A DNA stretch of 22,500 nt from positions 182,501 to 205,000 of the forward strand of contig CAJNDS010000165.1 of NCBI GenBank assembly GCA_905221605.1, given 5' to 3'. The notes beneath the pieces were generated by a model. The model did not search any database, had not been told where the DNA came from, and was given only the letters and a program-made list of their open reading frames with translations. This DNA is from Symbiodinium natans. Taxonomy: Eukaryota > Sar > Dinophyceae > Suessiales > Symbiodiniaceae. Each line of letters begins with the position of its first letter. Position 1 is the stretch's first letter. Of the stretch, positions 17,136 through 22,500 are shown piece after piece. The translations under genes were made by a program, and so were the position numbers.

Positions 17136-17852
17136 TAGGGTTTGGGGTCTAGGCTTTATGTGGGCTTAGGGTTTGAGGTTTAGGCACCTCCTTTTTGCAG
17201 GGAAGAATATGATAATGAGGCCCTGAATCGTAGTACTAAAAGCCCCAATCATGCGCCAGCTTATAACACGTGCTCTTATTTTGAAGATTAAGGGGGCATG
17301 TATTCAAAGACTTACTGTGCACGCCTTAAAAACTGTGTATTGTCATATTCACCCATCTTGGCTTGTCCCCCAAAAGCCCATGTTAACAATACTGCATGAT
17401 AGTATAGCTGCTTTCGCGGGCAGTGACCAGCACTATCAACCTCGCAGCTTGGAACGTTCGTTGCAGAACAGCCTGGGCATTTCCACAAGAGGGGGGATTT
17501 TTGTGGGTTGTGGGTTGTTGCCATTATGGTTATGGTCTTGACTTCTAGCATTGTCGTGATAGTAGCAGTGTTGGAGTAGGACAGCCTACTAATGACCTAG
17601 TTCTCATTCAACCACATGCGTATACCACTACTGGATAGTAGTTGATGACTCAGCTACCCGATCGGTCACCATGTCGGGCTACCACTGGGCCACTGCTCCC
17701 GCAAAGCAGCAACTGGCAGAATGCAGCGCAGGCACCTGTTGCGTGTTCAGGGTTTTGATTTGTCATGCGTCGTCGTGAATGAGTAGCGAATGCTGCCACC
17801 ATCAAGTTACATGGTCACAGGCGGGAAAGATGACAAGCAACCAGCTCACTAG
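17136..17852. other. Region upstream of the transporter gene
   Basis: Mostly unique. An open frame at 17251-17541 (+) begins with an ATG but has no recognisable features. Tetranucleotide-rich and T-rich words occur from 17540 to 17640. This stretch should include the transporter's 5' untranslated region. In dinoflagellates mature mRNAs usually receive a trans-spliced leader at an AG; CACTAG at 17847-17852, directly before the first in-frame ATG, is one candidate acceptor. No promoter motif is recognised. Confidence 0.35.
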
Positions 17853-17942
17853 ATGCATGACGTGGCACCTTTTGTTCAGAGCCCTCACAAGGGGTTCAGT
17901 AGGTTCCTTGCGGAGTTCGAAGGCCCCCCCTTATCGTCCGCG

Positions 17943-20900
17943 ATGGGTTGCACATGTGCCAGCAGCAGTGGCAACAGCGCATGCGATTTAGAATGCAAAG
18001 AGGATATCTATGTTGGCTTCCACGAAGTCGCGGACCTGCTCAACCAAGATGGGCCATGCTCCAACAATATGAGTTCGCCCCTCCTGGGCAAAGACAATGA
18101 CTTGGAGACTTCGGAAGAGTCTTCAGTGGAGGAAGACACTGAGGAGGAACACAAAGACCAAGACGAGCAAAAACCCATGCCGTGGATTCGGTTTGCAGCT
18201 TTGTGGGTGTGTGTCAGCCTGGCAGCAGGTGTGCTACCTGGTCAGTCACTCTTCGCGCAGATGTTCGCGGACGCTGGCGTGTTCAGCTCCAGCTGTGTGG
18301 ACGGAAAGCCGGGATGCACGGATCCTTATTAGCTGAGTGAGTACACTTTACACTTTTTGGGATACGACAGCCCCCTACAAAGCTGAAAGTATATACTTTT
18401 GGGGGGCTTATGAACTCAGCAACCAAGGATCAGTATCTCGTTCTCACCACCGTCTTCGGCATCGGCCAGAGCCTCGCATATGGCTTTTCTGCCCCAATCG
18501 GCTTGCTCTTTGACCGATGGGGCCCAATGGTCACTTACTTAGCCAATAGTTGAACTTTAAACTTCTTGGGCTTACTTATTTAGTATGAAGAATAAAGTTT
18601 AGGGTACAAGGTTTGGGTTTAGGGTTTAGGGTTTAGAGTTTAGGGTAACCTTTCCTTCCCTTGGTTATTGGAGAAGTAAGGTCATGGGGGTAGTGGGAGC
18701 CCTCTTTTGTGCCATCGGCATGTTGATGGTCTCTGGATCTGTTGTGGGTGCTGCCGCGGGCCACGACGCGCAGACCTCATACTTGTTTCTCATGGGCACT
18801 TTCATCTGTGATTTCGGTTCTCTCCTCAACAGCTTTTCGTTCATGGGCCTCATCTGGCACTTTCCCGGGAAGCAGACGGTAGTGCTCTCCCTGATCAATG
18901 CCACATACCAAGCCTCTGCGCTGCTACCCATGGTTGTGCAAGCGGCCATGGAACAGTACCACTTCACCCTGTCCAGCATCATGTTCGCTTGGACAGGCGT
19001 TGTCTTTGCAACCGTCTACTTCTGCTGGCTGTTGACGCCCTCGCAGGCAGAGTATTACCAACAGGCGAAGAAGGTTCTCGGCATGCCACTGCCGAAGCCC
19101 CCAACGGAGCTGAAGCCATGTGAAATGATGTCACGTTGCATCGAGGTTCTGCAGCAGCATCGTCAGGACCACTGGGTCTCTGGCTTCACGTTGTCACTGG
19201 GTTTCTTGGTAACCCAGTGGTACCCTTTCCCTTTTTTTAGTTCAAGGTTCCCTTATACAGTAACCAACCCAAAAACAGGGTGCCCTTGTTGTCATATGCC
19301 GGGCTCCCGAGGTTTGATCATGCCCTTGCTGTACTCTTCAGAAGCAGCTCCCTACGGCGAGGTTCTCTTTGGTCACAAGGCCGATGGCGAGAAGCTTGCA
19401 GAGGTCAATGTTCTCTGCACTGCGATCCTTGGCAGCCCAGAGGTGCCATTTTTTGAGTTTTTGTTTTTGGTTCAAGGTTCCCTTACAAAGTAGCCGAGCC
19501 GAAGAAGGGTAACCCTGCCCATTGCCCTAAACCCTAAACCCTATACCCTAAACCCATGGCTACTGGGCGACCAAGGATAGTAGGCTTGGTAGTGGGCCCC
19601 TTCGTGGGGAGATTCGCAGACGCGTTTGGCCTGCAGGTCGGGGGCCCCACTCCCCCTTAAAGTACTTCCTATTTAGGGACTTTCGGGCCCAAGTACATAA
19701 AACTGAGGTACGTGGACCCTTTGGGGTGGGGCTTGTTGGAGTTGTTTGCTGTAAGTAGACTCTAATTCTAGCGTAGTTCGAACTCGGTGTCATGGCTTGA
19801 CACGCTCGAATCCCTGGGTTGTTTTGAAACTGAGCAGCAACACGTCAGAGCAAAAGATTTCAGAGATTCTTGAACTCCAAACTCACATCGGAGCCGCTTT
19901 GCAGGCCATCATTGTGATCTTGGCGGTCCTGCAGGGAGTGGCTGTCACATTGGTAGGTTTGGCGAGTTGGCCCGCGCAGATCGTTTGCGCTGTTTCCCAG
20001 GTGCTCTTCATGGCACTGTGGGCCCTCTTGATAACGAGATATATACTCCTCTACTCGCCTCCAAACCGACTGGGTGCTGTGAACGGGGTGTACACGTTGG
20101 GCGTGGTGCTCATTGGCACCCCGATGCAGCTGGTGAGTTTTTGGGCGACCTCCGTTCTGCCACCAGGCCCAGGTGCATATCGGCTCCCAATGCTTGTATC
20201 GGGAGGCATAGGCATGCTTCTGTGTTGCTGAGTGAGTACATTTTACACTTTTTGGGATACTCGAGCCCCCTAGAGAACTGAACCTGCACACTTTTTTGGG
20301 GGGCTCAAATGAACTGAGCAACCAAGGCTTGCCATGGCCTTTTACGCCTTCTACTATCAGCGCCACCCCGCTCCCCACACTCCGCCGTTGCTTCCGGAGG
20401 ATGAATCTGAGTTGGCGAAGGGCTTCGGTTGCGGAACGCTGGACGAGGTGGGGGGTTTACACGCAATGATCGACCCCCCCAAATAGTAGGATTCCCTGGT
20501 CAGAAGGACCCTAACAAGGTACCCCCCTCATTTCGGAAGCTTCCCTGGCAATGGAAGGACCCCAAGAAGGTACCCCTAAACCCTAAACCCTCTCTACCAT
20601 ATATATTTAAACCTTAATTGTATTTTCAAAATTTGGCCGCTTTATTTTCAGAATTTGGCCGCCTTATTTTCAGAATTTGGCCGCTTTATTTTCAGGATTT
20701 GGCCGCTTTATTTTCAGAATGAGCCAAAATCAGGCCAAAGGCTAATTGAATTTCAGAATTTGGCCGCTTTATTTTCAGAATTTGGCCGCTTTATTTTCAG
20801 AATTTGGCCGCTTGATTTTCAGAAATTGGCCGCTTTATATTCAGAATTTGGCCGCTTTATTTTCAGAATTTGGCCGCTTTATTTTCAGAATTTGGCCGCT

Positions 20901-21465
20901 TTATTTTCAGAATTTGGCCGCTTTATTTTTAGAATTTGGCCGCTTTATTTTCAGGATTTGGCCGCTTTATTTTCAGAATTGGGCCGTTTTATTTTCAGAA
21001 TTTGGCCGCTTTATTTTCAGATTTTGGCCGCTTTATTTTCAGAATTTGGCCGCTTTATTTTCAGAATTTGGCCGCTTTATTTTCAGAATTTGGCCGCTTT
21101 ATTTTCAGAATTTTGCCGCTTTATTTTCAGAATTTGGCCGCTTTATTTTGAGAATTTGGCCGATTTTGGCTTTCTCAATGTAGTGGGATTCTCTGGGTGG
21201 GTGGGTGTTATATCCGAGCCGTAAATAAAGCTTAACCATAAAGCTGCTCGACCCGGAGTGCTGAACCCTAAACCCGGTACCCCCCTCATTTCGGAAGCTT
21301 CCCTGGCAATGGAAGGACCCCAAGAAGGAAACCCTAAACCCTAAACCCTAAACCCTAAACCCTAAACCCTAAACCCTAAACCCTAAACCCTAAACCCTAA
21401 ACCCTAAACCCTAAACCCTAAACCCTAAACCCTAAACCCTAAACCCCCTAAACCCTAAACCCCTA

Positions 21466-21501
<36 letters not shown>

Positions 21502-22500
21502 ACCGAATTTCGGAAGCCTTCCAGGTGTGTGAAGTGACTCAGACCAAGAGCAAGGCGGAGCTCGTGCGGAAGTTAGCCTCCTCAAAGCCGGAGGACATGC
21601 AGAGCCTCCTCAAGAGCATCGATGTGCAGAAGATGATGCAGGGGTAGGTTTGATTATCTATTTTGTTTTTTCTGTTTACTACCCTTAATCCCCTAGATTC
21701 TCCTTACAAAGCCATAGAACAGCCTATTTTTTTGTTTACCCTCAATCCCTTATATTCTCCTCAGAAAGCCATAAGAAAATTCCAAGTTTTAGAGGACCCC
21801 CCAAGCCTGCATCAGGATGGAGATCATGTCAAGGCGGCCCGTTGAGCATCTCGCCGAGATGATCGAGGAGAACGACGAGGAGATCAAGGAGGAGCCTTGG
21901 GGTCTAGGGTTTAGGGTTTAGGGTTTAGGGTTTAGGGTTTAGGGTTTAGGGTTTTAGGGTTTTAGGGTTTTAGGGGTTTTAGGGGTTTTAGGGTTTTTAG
22001 GGTTTAGGGTTTAGGGTTTAGGGTTCAAGGTTCCCCTACTGCCCCCATCTAGACTACCCACCCCTGCGTTCCCCCCATAATTAAGGCTATTTAGGGATAA
22101 TTCAGCTTAATTAAGGTTATTTAAGGGGGGAAACTAGGGTAGTATAGAGGGGGGTAGTAGAGAAACCCATGAAGGAGAATGACGAGGAGGTGGGACCCGC
22201 GACTCTTGTGGTGCCGGAATTGGGGCCAAGTCCGACATCTGGCTTGCGTGCGGCCACTGATGCTGAGTCGTACTATCGCTCGCGTAGCAGCTACTTGGCT
22301 TTCTTCTGGCTGGCTCGTAGGACTAACTTTTTGGGTTTTTGGTAGAAACTCGAATAAGGAGACAGAAGTCAGCCAAGGCTATTTTGCCCGGATTATCGCA
22401 ACAGGTGACAAAGGGGCGGTGCGGGACTACTTTCTCAATGAGCCCGTGGATGACATTCGCTACGTCGCTCTGTACATGGCCGAGCGCCAGTCTCCTGCGG
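17943..22500 (+). CDS. Major facilitator transporter, SLC43/LAT3-like, 11 exons, 3' end beyond the window
   Basis: Predicted exons: 17943-18320, 18428-18529, 18681-19200, 19312-19423, 19576-19636, 19905-20215, 20327-20447, 21525-21631, 21816-21888, 22175-22316, 22378 onward. All join in frame, giving about 683 residues so far. A polar, acidic N-terminus (EESSVEEDTEEE) precedes twelve hydrophobic segments. The TM2-TM3 loop has an MFS motif A (GLLFDRWGP) and TM8 ends in its second-half echo (GPFVGRFADAFG). TM4-TM5 (LIWHFPGKQTVVLSLINATY) recalls SLC43/FMP42 proteins, which carry amino acids or related solutes across membranes; the substrate here is unknown. After TM12 a charged tail of about 160 residues follows. 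The start is uncertain: an ATG at 17853, right after an in-frame TAG, would add 30 residues; I prefer 17943 because it gives MGCTCASS, a possible lipidation signal. Exon 6 start and exons 10-11 are the least certain. Confidence 0.8.
18321..18427 (+). mobile_element. Introner intron 1 (GA-AG, family B)
   Basis: GATC at 18321-18324 is repeated exactly at 18428-18431. The element between has inverted ends CTTATTAGCTGAGT and ACTCAGCAACCAAG. Removing 18321-18427 joins ACG to GAT CAG TAT in phase 0 and continues the transporter from TM1 into TM2. The upstream exon would otherwise stop at TAG 18330-18332. Intron 6 is a close relative, sharing GCTGAGTGAGTACA, TTTACACTTTTTGGGATAC and TTTTGGGGGGCT. Confidence 0.85.
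18530..18680 (+). mobile_element. Introner intron 2 (GT-AG) with telomeric insert
   Basis: GTCA at 18530-18533 recurs exactly at 18681-18684. The inverted ends are CTTACTTAGCCAATA and TATTGGAGAAGTAAG. Removal joins GGC CCA ATG to GTC ATG GGG, completing motif A and TM3 in phase 0. A telomeric stretch (about 18597-18648, TTTAGGG units with variants) lies in the interior. No second copy of this family was found in the window. Confidence 0.85.
19201..19311 (+). mobile_element. Introner intron 3 (GT-AG, family A, copy 3)
   Basis: GTTT at 19201-19204 recurs exactly at 19312-19315. The inverted ends are CTTGGTAACCCAG and CCGGGCTCCCGAG. Removal joins CTG G to GT TTG ATC in phase 1, restoring TM7 (SGFTLSLGLIMPLLYSS). 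The intron is 111 nt with no in-frame stop, so an unspliced transcript also stays open. This is the family A copy without telomeric sequence that shows best what the interior looks like. Confidence 0.85.
19424..19575 (+). mobile_element. Introner intron 4 (GA-AG, family A, copy 4) with telomeric insert
   Basis: GATC at 19424-19427 is matched by GATA at 19576-19579 (three of four). The inverted ends are CTTGGCAGCCCAG and CTGGGCGACCAAG. Splicing at GA and AG joins ACT GC to G ATA GTA GGC (phase 2), giving the TM8 sequence CTAIVGLVVGPFVGRFADAF. No GT donor upstream gives the right frame. A short CCCTAAA array (19523-19555) sits near the right end, a different place and orientation from the insert in copy 2. 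Confidence 0.8.
19637..19904 (+). other. Intron 5 (GT-AG proposed, boundaries uncertain)
   Basis: Joining CTG CAG at 19636 to GCC ATC at 19905 links the TM8-TM9 loop in phase 0 (AFGLQ then AIIVILAVLQ). Unlike the other introns it shows no clear direct repeat. Inside lies an inverted-repeat pair (GGCCCCACTCCCC near 19643 and GGGGTGGGGCTT near 19722), and a consensus-like donor GTAAGT at 19751, so two introns with a tiny exon are also possible. The open frame before 19905 (THIGAALQ) might instead be coding. Confidence 0.5.
20216..20326 (+). mobile_element. Introner intron 6 (GC-AG, family B)
   Basis: GCTT at 20216-20219 recurs exactly at 20327-20330. The inverted ends are CTGTGTTGCTGAGT and ACTGAGCAACCAAG. 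Splicing with a GC donor joins GGC AT to G CTT GCC ATG (phase 2) and carries TM12 to FYAFYYQRHP, avoiding the TGA at 20229. About 80% similar to intron 1 by eye over the whole length. Confidence 0.85.
20519..20571 (+). repeat. 53-bp direct repeat, copy 1
   Basis: It begins GGTACCCCCCTCATTTCGG and ends GGACCCCAAGAAGG, and is identical to 21276-21328. A diverged tandem neighbour lies just upstream (ATTCCCTGGTCAGAAGGACC, then CTAACAAGG), and the last bases of the intron (ATTTCGGAAGCCTTCCAG) resemble its middle. Confidence 0.9.
20627..21166 (+). repeat. 22-bp satellite array
   Basis: About 24 copies of GAATTTGGCCGCTTTATTTTCA form the array, with one interruption (20720-20755) containing GAGCCAAAATCAGGCC. 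Single-base variants are scattered. Because 22 is not a multiple of 3 and the unit has no stop in any forward frame, all three frames stay open, which produces long spurious proteins of the type FGRFIFRIWPLYFQNLAALF. It is confined to intron 7. Confidence 0.95.
21276..21328 (+). repeat. 53-bp direct repeat, copy 2
   Basis: An exact copy of 20519-20571, in the same orientation. The two copies flank the 22-bp satellite and each is followed by CCCTAAA units. Confidence 0.9.
21329..21501 (-). repeat. CCCTAAA array ending in a C run
   Basis: About 19 units, nearly perfect until CCCCTAAA variants at the right end, then a run of about 34 C (21468-21501) just before the intron acceptor. This is the longest C run in the window; its length is approximate. 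Confidence 0.95.
21632..21815 (+). mobile_element. Introner intron 8 (GA-AG, family C)
   Basis: GATG at 21632-21635 recurs exactly at 21816-21819. Near the ends ATGCAGG and CCTGCAT are inverted. Splicing joins CAG AA to G ATG GAG ATC (phase 2), giving SIDVQKMEIMSRRPVEHLAE; unspliced, the frame stops at TAG 21646. The interior holds a degenerate direct duplication of about 45-60 bp (CCCTTAATCCCCTAGATTCT and CCCTCAATCCCTTATATTCT). A single-unit relative lies at 4493-4602. Confidence 0.7.
21889..22174 (+). mobile_element. Intron 9 (GA-AG proposed) containing a family D element and telomeric array
   Basis: GAGG at 21889 and GAGA at 22175 match at three of four. Exons join in phase 0 (ENDEEIK then ENDEEVGPATL). 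A TTTAGGG array with TTTTAGGG variants (21904-22025) is followed by a family D element (22036-22160) with ends CTACTGCCCCCATCTAGACT and AGTATAGAGGGGGGTAGTAG. Because GAG codons are repeated nearby, the exact splice points could shift by a few codons. Confidence 0.6.
22317..22377 (+). other. Intron 10 (GT-AG proposed, short)
   Basis: Splicing GTAGG at 22317 to CCAAG at 22377 joins GCT C to GC TAT TTT (phase 1) and removes a TAG at 22343. The downstream exon then reads YFARIIATGDKGAVRDYFLN to the window end. GGCTGGCT near 22308 and AGTCAGCC near 22368 are inverted, so the intron may be another introner, possibly starting at GCTT 22298; that alternative does not keep the preferred frame. No exact direct repeat is seen. 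Confidence 0.45.

Larger units (their letters stand above)
20448..21524 (+). other. Intron 7 (GT-AG), long and filled with repeats
   Basis: GTGG at 20448 and GTGT at 21525 match at three of four bases, and the exons join in phase 0 (GCGTLDE then VCEVTQTK). The content in order: a 50-53-bp direct repeat, a short CCCTAAA run, a 22-bp satellite, unique sequence, a second exact copy of the 53-bp repeat, a long CCCTAAA array and a C run. Without splicing the frame would end at TAG 20484. The assignment rests on the open frame and codon character of exon 8. Confidence 0.6.

Noticed and set aside
17640-17706. Possible tRNA or tRNA-derived element on the minus strand (TGGCCCAGTGGTAGC resembles an A box)
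   Set aside because: No matching acceptor stem, no clear B box at the right distance and no anticodon arm could be drawn.
19860-20378. Long minus-strand open frame opposite exon 6
   Set aside because: It is the shadow of the transporter exon, whose + strand reading has clear membrane helices and MFS character.
20627-21166. CRISPR-like regular repeat
   Set aside because: The units are contiguous without unique spacers, and the region is eukaryotic and intronic.
20655-21224. Long open frames reading FGRFIFRIWPLYFQNLAALF
   Set aside because: The 22-bp satellite has no stop in any forward frame, so all three frames are open by construction; the array lies inside intron 7.
1-22500. True chromosome end
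   Set aside because: Telomeric units occur in both orientations throughout, interleaved with unique sequence and a gene; no terminal one-directional array is present.

Overview
The window looks like nuclear DNA of a dinoflagellate. This is inferred from intron structure and repeats, since there is no marker gene or RNA gene. The signs are: plant/alveolate-type telomeric heptamers (TTTAGGG/CCCTAAA) scattered in both orientations across the whole window; a gene whose introns open with GT, GC or GA, almost all end in AG followed by G; and introns that are themselves short terminal-inverted-repeat elements flanked by 4-bp direct repeats (introner elements). Non-canonical GA/GC donors and many introner families are known features of dinoflagellate genomes.

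Layout. 1-660: telomeric DNA, including a long array of a 9-nt variant (TTTATAGGG). 660-6000: short islands of non-repetitive DNA between telomeric arrays. Several islands read as plausible short exons on the + strand, and at least five introner-like or palindromic elements lie among them; two of these islands join in frame across an element with an exact 4-bp duplication. 6451-8300: a dense tandem-repeat block (398-bp duplication with fold-back, C/G homopolymers, 88-bp tandem repeats, a trinucleotide palindrome). 8300-17850: a telomeric mosaic with little recognisable coding sequence, a 4x40-bp tandem repeat, a palindromic element and a higher-order telomeric variant repeat. 17850-22500: the one well-supported gene.

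That gene encodes a 12-helix major facilitator superfamily transporter, most like the SLC43/LAT3-FMP42 group, with a long cytoplasmic tail; its 3' end lies beyond the window. I resolve eleven exons. Of the ten introns, introns 1, 2, 3 and 6 have exact 4-bp direct repeats at the splice sites (GATC, GTCA, GTTT, GCTT), intron 8 has GATG, and introns 4, 7 and 9 have three of four matching. The first two bases of the duplicated target act as the donor and the element supplies the AG acceptor, which explains the mixed GT/GC/GA donors within one gene. Members of the same element families also lie in the upstream island region.

Telomeric arrays sit inside several introners but never inside the transporter exons. 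The main biological story is therefore a genome colonised by two kinds of insertion, introners and interstitial telomeric DNA, with splicing removing both from the transcript.
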